Positions 9,023 to 17,378 of a DNA stretch of 64,000 bases are shown piece after piece (positions within the stretch are counted from its first letter, which is position 1; every line of letters begins with the position of its first letter). The DNA is taken from assembly GCF_051967575.1 (NCBI RefSeq), contig NZ_JBQCJW010000020.1, positions 1 through 64,000 of the forward strand. Direction: 5' to 3'. The DNA is from Solibacillus silvestris_B. GTDB lineage: Bacteria; Bacillota; Bacilli; Bacillales_A; Planococcaceae. Under the pieces are notes generated by a model. That model was not told where the DNA came from. It made no database searches and was given only the letters and a program-made list of their open reading frames with translations. The position numbers were made by a program, and so were the translations under genes.

Positions 9023-9655
9023 GTGAAACCAGAAACAAAAATTCCACAAGCAACAACGAAAAGACTTCCTCTGTATTACCGATTTTTGAAAAATTTTGCA
9101 AATGAAGGTAAAAAACGTATTTCATCACAGGAATTAAGTGATGCGATGAAAATAGATTCGGCTACGATTCGACGTGACTTCTCTTATTTTGGCGCTCTCG
9201 GCAAAAAGGGATATGGCTATGAAGTGCAATATTTACTCGAATTTTTCCGACAAACATTGGATCAGGATGAGGCGATGAATGTCGCGCTGATCGGGGTCGG
9301 GAACTTAGGGAATGGTTTACTGAAATACAATTTTCAAAAAAATCATAACACGCGCATTGTCGTCGCATTTGACTCGAAAGCACCGTATGAAGGGACGACG
9401 ATCAGTGATATCCCGGTTTTCCATCCGGATCGTTTAGAGGAGATGTATGAAGAGTTTGGCGCAGAGTTGGCCATACTTACTGTTCCATCCCGCTCTGCTC
9501 AAATGATGACAGACCGGCTTGTTCAAATGAATGCAAAAGGAATATTAAACTTCACCCCTGTCCGCTTATCTGTGCCTGAAACGCTTAAAGTGATGAATAT
9601 TGATTTATCGGTCGAATTGCAGGCGCTTATCTATTTAGTCAGAAATTCAGATTAG
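9023..9655 (+). CDS. rex: Redox-sensing transcriptional repressor Rex (YdiH)
   Basis: Represses fermentation and respiration genes when NADH/NAD+ is low and releases DNA on binding NADH. The N-terminal winged helix (about 10-75) contains KRISSQELSDAM and SATIRRDFSYFG. The Rossmann domain has GVGNLG at 91-96, and the C-terminal swapped helix is LSVELQALIYLVRN. 210 residues is normal. The start is GTG 9023, placed 5 bases after AGGAGGAG; the GTG two bases earlier meets a stop at once. It lies upstream of tatA in the order known from B. subtilis. Confidence 0.96.
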   Translation: MKPETKIPQATTKRLPLYYRFLKNFANEGKKRISSQELSDAMKIDSATIRRDFSYFGALGKKGYGYEVQYLLEFFRQTLDQDEAMNVALIGVGNLGNGLLKYNFQKNHNTRIVVAFDSKAPYEGTTISDIPVFHPDRLEEMYEEFGAELAILTVPSRSAQMMTDRLVQMNAKGILNFTPVRLSVPETLKVMNIDLSVELQALIYLVRNSD

Positions 9656-9738
9656 TAACAAATTGTTCACATTACTATAAATAGCAAATTCAAGTTAATT
9701 ACTGTAAAATGTACATAATAATAGAGGAGGTGGCTATA

Positions 9739-9966
9739 GTGGTTGTGCATTTAAGTGCGGTTACACCTTTAAGCCTAATTATCATCGGACTGATCGCCCT
9801 GCTAATATTTGGTCCAAAAAAATTGCCATCATTAGGTCGTGCAATGGGGACAACTTTACGCGAGTTCCGCAGTGCTACGAAGGGCTTGACAGATGACGAA
9901 GATGACATGAATGCGAAGAAAAATGTTATCGAACATAAAGATAACGAAAAAAACGACATTAAGTAA
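9739..9966 (+). CDS. tatA: Sec-independent translocase subunit TatA (TatAY type)
   Basis: A 75-residue TatA protein: a short N-terminus, one membrane helix LSLIIIGLIALLIFGPKKLP with the FGPKKLP hinge, an amphipathic helix LGRAMGTTLREFRSATKGL, and an acidic, then charged tail. With TatC it forms the minimal twin-arginine translocase of Bacillus. AGAGGAGGTGG at 9723-9733 fits start GTG 9739 best; GTG 9745 is an alternative, and ATG 9709 would put the Shine-Dalgarno inside the gene. Confidence 0.93.
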   Translation: MVVHLSAVTPLSLIIIGLIALLIFGPKKLPSLGRAMGTTLREFRSATKGLTDDEDDMNAKKNVIEHKDNEKNDIK

Positions 9967-9983
9967 ATTAAGGATGTCTTACT

Positions 9984-10808
9984 ATGAATCCAAGAGAATT
10001 AACCGTAGTTGAACATATGGAGGAGCTCAGGAAACGCCTGTTTTTCGTGGCGATTTTCTTTGTAATGGCTCTTTTCGTAGGCTTTTATACGGCGAAACCG
10101 CTTATTCGATATATTCAACGCAGTGATTTAGCTGCTAGTTTTACGATGAACGCATTTAGTCCTGGAGATCCTTTAACAGTATATTTACAAGTGACTTTCA
10201 TTATAGCGGCTGTCATTGTGTCTCCGATTTTGCTTTACCAGCTTTGGGCATTCATCACGCCAGGTCTGCATGAAATGGAACGTAAGGCGACATTGAAATA
10301 TATCCCATATGCATTTGTGTTGGGCATTGTGGGGATTACGTTTGCCTATTATGTTCTGTTTCCGTTTATTATGCGCTTTATGAATGACCTGTCGGCAGAC
10401 TTGAATATTAAGCCGACGATCGGAATCAATGAATTCTTTTCATTTTTAATCAAGCTAATCGTTCCTTTTGGGTTGTTGTTCCAATTGCCTGTCGTGACGC
10501 TATTTATTTCGAGGCTCGGCATTATTAATCCGAAGCTCATGGTAAAATTTCGTAAATACGCATATTTTGTATTAATCGTTATTTCGGTATTGTTGGCGCC
10601 GCCTGATGTGGTGTCGAACATCATTATTGCGATTCCCTTATTTATTTTGTATGAGATAAGTATTGTCATTTCAAGGCTTGGGTATCGTAAATATGAAGCG
10701 GCCGAAAAAGAGCGCGTATTGGCAGAGGAAGAACGCGAGCGGGAGCTGCAAGTGGAAGAATTGCTTGAACAGCAGCGCCGCCAAATGGAACAAATGAATA
10801 ATAGTTAA
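9984..10808 (+). CDS. tatC: Sec-independent translocase subunit TatC (TatCY type)
   Basis: The membrane receptor for twin-arginine signal peptides. The N-terminal motif VVEHMEELRKRLF, the SPILLYQLWAFITPGL segment and six predicted membrane helices are typical; the cytoplasmic C-tail (about 235-274) is unusually rich in Glu, Arg and Gln. It lies 17 bases after tatA, so the pair is one operon of the TatAY-TatCY kind, which in B. subtilis serves few substrates. No twin-arginine substrate gene is adjacent. Confidence 0.95.
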   Translation: MNPRELTVVEHMEELRKRLFFVAIFFVMALFVGFYTAKPLIRYIQRSDLAASFTMNAFSPGDPLTVYLQVTFIIAAVIVSPILLYQLWAFITPGLHEMERKATLKYIPYAFVLGIVGITFAYYVLFPFIMRFMNDLSADLNIKPTIGINEFFSFLIKLIVPFGLLFQLPVVTLFISRLGIINPKLMVKFRKYAYFVLIVISVLLAPPDVVSNIIIAIPLFILYEISIVISRLGYRKYEAAEKERVLAEEERERELQVEELLEQQRRQMEQMNNS

Positions 10809-10821
10809 TTTGTATCACGTC

Positions 10822-10864
10822 AAGGGGGTATCCGGTAATTCAATTTCGGGATACTCCTTTTATA
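10822..10864 (+). terminator. Terminator of tatAC
   Basis: GGGGTATCC pairs with GGATACTCC across an AT-rich loop, followed by TTTTATAAT. Confidence 0.65.
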
Positions 10865-10923
10865 ATGGATACAGGAAGATTTATCCGGGCCAATGCCAAA
10901 AGCAGTACTTTCCTGCAATTTAA

Positions 10924-10968
10924 AAAGTTTGTGTTAAAAGCTTCCTCCACTTTTAACACAAACTCAGA
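10924..10968 (-). terminator. Terminator of the ydiL-like gene
   Basis: A 14-base stem GTTTGTGTTAAAAG / CTTTTAACACAAAC; leftward transcription would meet a TTTTT run. Confidence 0.8.
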
Positions 10969-10972
10969 AAAA

Positions 10973-11701
10973 TCACACTTGAAACTTATCGGCATTCATT
11001 TGAACAAATGTAACGAACCCGTTTAGTAAAATATGCGCGATAATAGGAGTAATAAGTCGCTTTGTTTTATGATATAAAAACGCGAAAATCATCCCGCAAA
11101 TCGTATATAGTAAAATATGTGTAAAATCCATATGAATCGCAGCAAAAACAATAGCGCTAATAATGCTCGCAATCCAGAAATTATAGTTTTGGATAATAGA
11201 GCCGAAAATGACACGGCGGAATACAAGCTCCTCTAAAATCGGACCTAAAAATACTGTCGCTATAATCATTACAGGCGCGATTTTCGTAATATCCATAATC
11301 GCTTCCGTATTTTCCGAGCCGACCTCAATCCCTAAAGCCAGTTCAATGTAAGCCCCGATTGTCTGACCTAAAAATACGAGGAAAAATCCGATTACACCCC
11401 AGCCGATCGATGCACCAACGGACGCCTTTTCCCCTTTAAAAACATCCCAAAATTGCTTATTGCGCGAAATTAAAATGAAACTCACAGCAAACGCGACGCC
11501 AAATGAGATTGTCGACCACCAGGCAGATAATTTGATGAGCTGGTCCTGCTCGGAGACTCCAGAAAAAAGCTGTAATAGGGAATCTTTTAAGCCAGGAATG
11601 AATATAAGTAATAATGCTGATAATTGGCAAATGATATAAGTTAATAACACGTAAAAGGCTGTTTTTTGTGTTTGAAACTTAGATGATGAAATAGATGTCA
11701 C
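10973..11701 (-). CDS. ydiL: CPBP-family (CAAX-like) intramembrane protease, YdiL-like
   Basis: A polytopic membrane protein with the Abi/CPBP protease motifs: EELVFRR (the EExxxR motif), then FAAIHMDF and the C-terminal HILLN segment, which supply the catalytic Glu and His residues. The family includes CAAX prenyl-protein proteases and bacteriocin-immunity proteins; the substrate is unknown. GTG 11701 (243 residues) has AGAAGG at a suitable distance. Upstream in-frame TTG 11734 and ATG 11725 give 9-11 extra residues but lack a good ribosome site. In B. subtilis ydiL also lies just before groES. Confidence 0.82.
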   Translation of the reverse strand: MTSISSSKFQTQKTAFYVLLTYIICQLSALLLIFIPGLKDSLLQLFSGVSEQDQLIKLSAWWSTISFGVAFAVSFILISRNKQFWDVFKGEKASVGASIGWGVIGFFLVFLGQTIGAYIELALGIEVGSENTEAIMDITKIAPVMIIATVFLGPILEELVFRRVIFGSIIQNYNFWIASIISAIVFAAIHMDFTHILLYTICGMIFAFLYHKTKRLITPIIAHILLNGFVTFVQMNADKFQV

Positions 11702-11885
11702 GAATTGAAAACCTTCTTTCTCCATTAATAGCAAGCAGAAAAAACTTCTCCACGAAATCGTGTGAAATGCTGTATCTTCTATTTATAGATTTTTTTGTCG
11801 GCGATTATGTTTTAGCCATTTTCATATGTCCCTTCTTTATTGTAGAGGAATTTGCCGATAAAACAAAATTTTTTAATGCACATAC

Positions 11886-11914
11886 TTGCAAAAAAATATG
11901 GAATTCATTAAACT
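11886..11914 (+). promoter_or_regulatory. SigA promoter of groES-groEL
   Basis: TTGCAA (11886-11891), 17 bases, TAAACT (11909-11914). The predicted start, about 11921, is just before the CIRCE operator. Confidence 0.7.
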
Positions 11915-11924
11915 AATAAATGTG

Positions 11925-11951
11925 TTAGCACTCATCAAACGAGAGTGCTAA
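11925..11951 (+). promoter_or_regulatory. CIRCE operator (HrcA binding site)
   Basis: A perfect TTAGCACTC-N9-GAGTGCTAA inverted repeat in the 5' leader of groES. HrcA bound here represses class I heat-shock genes until chaperonin is titrated by unfolded protein. Confidence 0.97.
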
Positions 11952-11982
11952 AAAAAGAAATTTTTTTAGGAGGTTGTTTCAA

Positions 11983-12267
11983 TTGTTAAGACCATTAGGA
12001 GATCGCATCATTATCGAACTTGTTGAGGTAGAGGAAAAAACGGCATTCGGCATCGTATTGCCAGACTCAGCAAAAGAAAAGCCGCAAACTGGCAAAGTAG
12101 TGGCAGTAGGTACAGGTCGTGTTCTTGACAACGGCACTCGTCTTGAGCTTGACGTAAAAGTAGGCGACGAAATCATCTTCTCAAAATTCTCTGGTACTGA
12201 AGTGAAGTATGACGGCGTAGAATATTTAATTTTACGTGAGAGCGATGTACTTGCAATTATCGGATAA
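11983..12267 (+). CDS. groES: Co-chaperonin GroES
   Basis: The heptameric lid of the GroEL folding chamber, 94 residues. The mobile loop is around EEKTAFGIVLPDSAKEKPQ (about 16-34), and VKYDGVEYLILRESDVLAIIG at the end is typical. The start is TTG 11983, nine bases after AGGAGG at 11968-11973 and giving MLRPLGDR; a TTG at 11974 overlaps the ribosome site. It is controlled by the SigA promoter and CIRCE just upstream, and groEL follows in the same operon. Confidence 0.97.
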   Translation: MLRPLGDRIIIELVEVEEKTAFGIVLPDSAKEKPQTGKVVAVGTGRVLDNGTRLELDVKVGDEIIFSKFSGTEVKYDGVEYLILRESDVLAIIG

Positions 12268-12384
12268 TTCCAAATTCAAACATGTTTTGCAGCTGGCCCT
12301 TACATAATGAATATTGCTAGCTGCACATCTTCATAAACAATAAATCAAAAAAATAGATCGCAAATTTTAGGAGGAAAATGAATT

Positions 12385-14016
12385 ATGGCAAAAGATATTA
12401 AGTTTTCAGAAGAAGCTCGTTCATTAATGGCATCAGGTGTAGATAAATTAGCGAATGCTGTAAAGGTTACATTAGGACCTAAAGGGCGCAATGTTGTATT
12501 GGAGAAAAAATTCGGTTCACCATTAATTACAAATGATGGTGTATCGATCGCTAAAGAAATCGAATTGGAAAACCCATATGAAAACATGGGGGCAAAGCTA
12601 GTAGCGGAAGTAGCTTCTAAAACGAATGAAATTGCTGGTGATGGTACAACAACAGCTACAGTACTTGCGCAAGCCATGATTCGTGAAGGTCTTAAAAACG
12701 TAACAGCTGGTGCTAACCCAGTAGGTATTCGCAAAGGGATGGATAAAGCGGTTGCTGCTGCATTAACAGAGCTTCAAGCAATTTCCCGCCCAGTGGAAAA
12801 CAAAGAATCGATCGCACAAGTAGCGGCAATTTCTTCAGCGGATGATGAAATTGGCCAATATATTGCAGATGCCATGGAGCGCGTAGGCAACGATGGTGTT
12901 ATTACAATCGAAGAATCTAAAGGCTTCACAACAGAATTGGATGTAGTGGAAGGTATGCAATTTGACCGCGGTTATGCATCTCACTATATGGTAACAGATA
13001 CAGATAAAATGGAAGCGGTACTTGATAATCCGTTCATTTTAATTACGGATAAAAAAATCTCTAATATTCAAGAAATCCTGCCAGTATTAGAGCAGGTTGT
13101 TCAACAAGGCCGTCCAATTTTAATTATCGCTGAAGATGTAGAAGGTGAAGCGCTTGCAACACTTGTAGTGAATAAATTACGCGGAACATTCAACGCGGTA
13201 GCTGTAAAAGCACCAGGTTTCGGTGACCGTCGTAAAGCGATGTTGGAGGATATCGCGATTCTTACAGGTGCACAAGTAATTACACAAGATCTGGGGTTGG
13301 ACTTAAAAACAGCAGACTTATCATCTTTAGGTCGTGCGGCAAAAGTTATCGTATCAAAAGACAACACAACAATTGTTGAAGGTGCTGGTAACATAGAGGC
13401 GGTAGCTGGTCGTGTAGGCCAAATCCGTGCACAGCTTGCTGAAACAACTTCTGAATTCGATAAAGAAAAATTACAAGAACGCTTGGCGAAATTAGCTGGC
13501 GGTGTTGCAGTAATTAAAGTTGGTGCTGCAACAGAAACAGAATTAAAAGAGCGTAAATTACGTATTGAAGATGCTTTAAACTCTACACGCGCAGCAGTGG
13601 AAGAAGGTATCGTATCAGGTGGTGGTACAGCACTTCTTAATGTTTATGCGGCAGTGGAAAAAGTGCTTGAGAATGTAGAGGGTGATGTAGCAACAGGTGT
13701 ACGCATTATTTTACGCGCATTAGAAGAGCCTGTACGTCAAATTTCCGAAAACGCTGGTCTAGAAGGCTCAATCATTGTTGATCGTTTAAAACGTGAAGAA
13801 ATTGGTATCGGTTTCAACGCAGCAACAGGTGAATGGGTGAACATGATTGAAGCAGGTGTAGTGGACCCAGCAAAAGTTACACGTTCAGCATTGCAAAACG
13901 CGGCTTCTGTTGCTTCACTATTCTTGACGACTGAAGCAGTAGTTGCGGATATTCCGGAAGCTGGCGGACCAGCAATGCCGGATATGGGCGGCATGGGTAT
14001 GCCAGGAATGATGTAA
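12385..14016 (+). CDS. groEL: Chaperonin GroEL
   Basis: The 60-kDa ATP-dependent chaperonin, 543 residues. The ATP-binding segments KVTLGPKGRNVVLEKKFGSP and GDGTTTATVLA (about 86-96), and the C-terminal Gly-Met tail MGGMGMPGMM, are present. A 117-base gap from groES contains only a weak hairpin, so the two are co-transcribed. ATG 12385 follows TTAGGAGGA. The codon usage is even and optimised, as expected for a highly expressed gene. Confidence 0.99.
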   Translation: MAKDIKFSEEARSLMASGVDKLANAVKVTLGPKGRNVVLEKKFGSPLITNDGVSIAKEIELENPYENMGAKLVAEVASKTNEIAGDGTTTATVLAQAMIREGLKNVTAGANPVGIRKGMDKAVAAALTELQAISRPVENKESIAQVAAISSADDEIGQYIADAMERVGNDGVITIEESKGFTTELDVVEGMQFDRGYASHYMVTDTDKMEAVLDNPFILITDKKISNIQEILPVLEQVVQQGRPILIIAEDVEGEALATLVVNKLRGTFNAVAVKAPGFGDRRKAMLEDIAILTGAQVITQDLGLDLKTADLSSLGRAAKVIVSKDNTTIVEGAGNIEAVAGRVGQIRAQLAETTSEFDKEKLQERLAKLAGGVAVIKVGAATETELKERKLRIEDALNSTRAAVEEGIVSGGGTALLNVYAAVEKVLENVEGDVATGVRIILRALEEPVRQISENAGLEGSIIVDRLKREEIGIGFNAATGEWVNMIEAGVVDPAKVTRSALQNAASVASLFLTTEAVVADIPEAGGPAMPDMGGMGMPGMM

Positions 14017-14069
14017 TTTCTTCGTAGCAATGTTTTTCGGCTATTAGATTCAATAGCTTATATAAGTAA

Positions 14070-14107
14070 TTGCCGCTTCTCAAGTTTTTTTGAGAGGCGG
14101 TTTTTTA
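14070..14107 (+). terminator. Terminator of groES-groEL
   Basis: GCCGCTTCTCAA / TTGAGAGGCGG followed by TTTTTT. Confidence 0.9.
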
Positions 14108-14115
14108 AATGACAA

Positions 14116-14157
14116 AAAATGCAGAAATGTTATGCTTTCAACATTTCTGCATTTTTG
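14116..14157 (-). terminator. Bidirectional hairpin terminator after the truncated glycosyltransferase
   Basis: A 15-base perfect stem, AAATGCAGAAATGTT and its complement, flanked by A and T runs. Confidence 0.75.
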
Positions 14158-14170
14158 TATATATTGATGG

Positions 14171-14545
14171 CTAGGAAATCCGATGACAAGACCAAACCAT
14201 TCCAGCAGAGTTTGAGCCTCCTAAGTTAAGTCCGATTGTTAAACCGTTCGATTCATAGTACAAATCAATAATATCCCCAGCGGCAAAAATATCATCCGCA
14301 TCGAGCCAAAGAATGTAGTCCTTCGTCGCCTGCTGGAAAGAATAATTGCGTGCGGCCGCAAAGTGGTCAATCCATTCAAAATCGAAAATCCGGTTAGTGT
14401 ATTGTTGCAGGATTTCTTTCGTGCTGTCTGTAGATCCCGTATCCACAATATTAATCTCATCGACTAATTCTTTGACTGAATCTAAACAGCGGGCAATGAC
14501 AGCCTCTTCATCTTTGACAATCATGCAAAGGCTAATTGTAATCAT
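14171..14545 (-). CDS. Truncated, chimeric family-2 glycosyltransferase
   Basis: The first 85 residues are a clear GT2 (GT-A fold) start: SLCMIVKDEEAVIARCLDS, the DTGSTDSTKEI motif and the metal-binding LDADD (81-85). A family member would continue for a further 200 or more residues. Here the frame passes directly into about 38 unrelated residues rich in Gly, Asn and Ser (YYESNGLTIGLNLGGSNS) and stops. The catalytic C-terminal half is therefore missing and activity is unlikely. ATG 14545 follows GGAGGAG at good spacing. A deletion joining two genes is the simplest explanation; the donor of the tail is not recognisable. Confidence 0.7.
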   Translation of the reverse strand: MITISLCMIVKDEEAVIARCLDSVKELVDEINIVDTGSTDSTKEILQQYTNRIFDFEWIDHFAAARNYSFQQATKDYILWLDADDIFAAGDIIDLYYESNGLTIGLNLGGSNSAGMVWSCHRIS

Positions 14546-14762
14546 GTACTCTCCTCCAATCATTCATTTTATAATATATGTAGGAAATGCTTCTTTAGGC
14601 CGGACCTTCTTGTTTCAAGCATCTGTCCAAGCATGTTTATAAGGTGGCAGTTTGATCTGAATCGCGGGGGAATAGTATAGTACATCGCGTTTAAATAATT
14701 TTTGTTATTTAAACTGCGATAATTTATAATGTGAATAAGTTACATAAAAAGGGGGAAAGTGG

Positions 14763-16136
14763 ATGAAAAAGTTTTCGGTTTTTGCCGCAATACTGCTAGT
14801 TTTACAATTAGTTTTACCTATATCGACAATCGCCAATGCCGAGGAAGATAGCGAATTATTGAATTATTTGGCACTTGGAGATTCTCTGGCGGCAGGCATG
14901 AATGAAAAAGGTGAAATCGGTCTTGGCTATGCAGATTTTATTGCCAAAAACTACATGGAAGAGCAGGCCGCAATCACGTTTAATAAAGGGTTTTCTTATC
15001 CTGGCTATACAACGGTTGATGTATTAAATGATATTGAAGCAAATGTCACAAAGCCAATTTATGATTTAAAAGGCTTATCACAAAATACAGTGACGATTCA
15101 TGAAGCGATTCAAAAAGCGGATATCATTACATTAAGTATCGGTGCAAACGATGTATTGAAAAATGTAAATCGTACAGAATCAGGGGAATTCACATTTGAT
15201 GCAGCAGGCGTTTTAAAAGGCATTCAAAATGTAGCTGTAAATTATGGGGAAATCTTCGAAAGCATTTATGCGATTAATCCATATGTGGACATTATCGTCA
15301 TGGGGCTATACAATCCATTTCCTCATGTTCAAGACCAAGCTATACAAACACAATTAAATACGCTAGTGACTACAATCAATAATTCGATTAAAACTGTCGT
15401 TGAAAAGAATGACGGCATTTTTTCTGATGTAGCAAAATTAATCGCAAGTGATACAAAGGCATATTTGCCAAATCCCGCAAATGTCCATTTAAGTGAAGCT
15501 GGCTATGAAATGGTAGCTATTACGATGATGAACGATTACTTGGATGTCATTATTAAGGAATTGGAAGAGACAATTGTAGATGAGGACGTTGAAGAAGCGC
15601 CATTTCATGATATAAAAAATCATTGGGGCAAGGAATATATTGATATTGCGTATGCATATGGCTTCATGAATGGCTATGAAGATGGGACATTCAAGCCGAA
15701 TACGAATATGACGCGTGTCCAAGTATTATCCGTTATTTCGCGCGCATTTGAGTTAACGGCAACAAAACCTGCCCCATTCAAGGATATTGGCCATTATGCG
15801 CAGCAAACACAAAACGAAATTGCTGCCGCCTATGAAGCTGGTTTAGTCCGTGAAAATGATGGCTATTTCAACCCGCAAGGCAATATTACCCGCGCACAGC
15901 TCGCATTGATTTTAATGCGCCTTTCAAACGGTTTGGTTGGCGAAGAGTATGAGCCTGCGCAGTTTGCTATGTTTAAAGATATAGCAAACTATGCTGAAGA
16001 AACACAAGTGGCGATTACATTTTTATATGATATAGGTGTTGTACAAGGAACGAGTGCTACAACTTTCTCGCCAAAAGGAAATGTGACACGCGCCCAATTG
16101 GCAAAAATTTTAGTACTTGCCATGTCAGAAGAATAA
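14763..16136 (+). CDS. Secreted SGNH/GDSL hydrolase with three SLH domains
   Basis: A 457-residue exported protein. A signal peptide ends near ANA-EED (about 26). The SGNH hydrolase domain (about 32-265) has block I GDSLAAG with nucleophile Ser41, the GANDV block, and block V with His in NVHLSEAGYEM. Three S-layer-homology domains (about 279-457) have the usual FKDI, GYEDGTF and ITRAQ patterns and should anchor the enzyme to pyruvylated secondary wall polymer. Substrate (lipid, ester or wall polymer) is unknown. ATG 14763 follows AAGGGGGAAAG. It is monocistronic. Confidence 0.9.
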   Translation: MKKFSVFAAILLVLQLVLPISTIANAEEDSELLNYLALGDSLAAGMNEKGEIGLGYADFIAKNYMEEQAAITFNKGFSYPGYTTVDVLNDIEANVTKPIYDLKGLSQNTVTIHEAIQKADIITLSIGANDVLKNVNRTESGEFTFDAAGVLKGIQNVAVNYGEIFESIYAINPYVDIIVMGLYNPFPHVQDQAIQTQLNTLVTTINNSIKTVVEKNDGIFSDVAKLIASDTKAYLPNPANVHLSEAGYEMVAITMMNDYLDVIIKELEETIVDEDVEEAPFHDIKNHWGKEYIDIAYAYGFMNGYEDGTFKPNTNMTRVQVLSVISRAFELTATKPAPFKDIGHYAQQTQNEIAAAYEAGLVRENDGYFNPQGNITRAQLALILMRLSNGLVGEEYEPAQFAMFKDIANYAEETQVAITFLYDIGVVQGTSATTFSPKGNVTRAQLAKILVLAMSEE

Positions 16137-16138
16137 AA

Positions 16139-16185
16139 AACGAGCGCTAAATGGACGGGGATCCATTTAGCGCTCGCTTTTCGTT
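16139..16185 (+). terminator. Terminator of the SGNH-SLH gene
   Basis: CGAGCGCTAAATGGA pairs with CCATTTAGCGCTCG around a short loop, followed by CTTTTCG. Confidence 0.85.
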
Positions 16186-16435
16186 GACGAGAAAACAAAT
16201 GCTACCTCGTCGGAAGAAAGGGTACACCTCTACTCAAAAGAGCAAGAAGCGACTTTCTAATATATCATTGCAAAAACGGGGATTTTTGCAAGGGGACACA
16301 ATATTATATCTAGGCTAAAATGCCGGCTCTGCGGCTATTTTGCTTCCTCCGGGCAGAAGTGGCGATGCGTTTATTTTACCATCAGACTTTTCAATGTTTC
16401 AAGGAATAGCACATGCATTTCAGCAATTTTATTAT
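16186..16435. other. Structured intergenic stretch between convergent genes
   Basis: Two clear hairpins, GACGAG / CTCGTC (about 16184-16219) and TGCAAAAACGGGGATTTTTGCA (about 16269-16290), and a GC-rich segment (16320-16372) occur in this gene-free stretch. It could hold a small RNA or be a relic; no known RNA class matches and no reading frame is convincing. Confidence 0.3.
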
Positions 16436-17182
16436 TTACTCTTTCCACTTTAAACCTTCAAAGAAACGATAAATTTCTTCAAACACCAATTCACGTTCTT
16501 TACCTAATGTTAATATATGTCCGGAATTAATGAAAGTCTTAACTGATTTAATTCGGGAATTTACTGAACTATATATTAGATCGGCACTTTCACAATAATA
16601 TTCATCATCTTCTAAACCGCGCAAAATATGGACAGGCGTCTTGATGACATTTAATTTTTCGCTTGTCTCGTTAATCATGCTTTGCAAATAGTTCAATGAC
16701 GGCATTTTCACAAGCTCCGCAATTTTAGTGCGACTATCAACCGCTTCATCATATGTGCCGGCTAATTTTTTATAGTTAATCGCATAATCAACAATGCGAT
16801 TTTGTAAGCTATCTGCAGATTTTGACATGGCAGGGGCAGACATTGTAACAATCGCCTTTGTTGGACGCTCTTCCCCAAGCTTTAACGAGAAGATTCCGCC
16901 TAGTGATACGCCTGCTACCGCAATTTCTTCATAGCCGCGATTGCGTAATGCATCATAGCCTTCCATTACACTATCCCACCATTCAGTTGGCTGGGATTGA
17001 ATTAATAAATCCGGACCACCGCCATGGCCTTTATATAAAGGTGCATGCACAGTATAGTTACGATCAGCTAAATATTTTCCTAAACGTTTTACATCATTTG
17101 TGTTGCCGGTAAAGCCATGCAGTAATAGAACAGCACGTTTTCCGGATTCAATTGTAAAAGGTTTCGGCGCGATGAGTTTCAT
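16436..17182 (-). CDS. est: Carboxylesterase, Est30/YvaK-like alpha/beta hydrolase
   Basis: A 248-residue cytoplasmic esterase. The oxyanion region LLLHGFTGN (about 19-27), nucleophile Ser93 in GVSLGG, acid Asp192 or Asp193 in LEDDEYY and base His222 in SGHILTLGKER match the triad spacing of the Geobacillus Est30 carboxylesterase in position as well as length (S94, D193, H223, 247 residues, from memory). It acts on short- to medium-chain esters or monoacylglycerols. It is transcribed divergently from the LysR gene. Confidence 0.9.
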   Translation of the reverse strand: MKLIAPKPFTIESGKRAVLLLHGFTGNTNDVKRLGKYLADRNYTVHAPLYKGHGGGPDLLIQSQPTEWWDSVMEGYDALRNRGYEEIAVAGVSLGGIFSLKLGEERPTKAIVTMSAPAMSKSADSLQNRIVDYAINYKKLAGTYDEAVDSRTKIAELVKMPSLNYLQSMINETSEKLNVIKTPVHILRGLEDDEYYCESADLIYSSVNSRIKSVKTFINSGHILTLGKERELVFEEIYRFFEGLKWKE

Positions 17183-17378
17183 TGTCTATTAGACCCCTTT
17201 GTAAAATAAAATATGTCAATTTTATAAAATGTTATAAAAAACTCTTGAAATTTTAAAATATTTTTGTTATGAAATCTTGCTGTTATCGACTATTATAAAG
17301 AGTATAAATATATAAGTACAATTTATTATTTTTATTGTTTCAATTCGAAAAAGTTATGAATGATGTGAGGTATGGAAA

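Noticed and set aside
9655..9720. Rex operator suggested by AATTGTTCACA after rex
   Set aside because: Only one half-site is present; the second half of the palindrome is missing and the position is at the end of rex.
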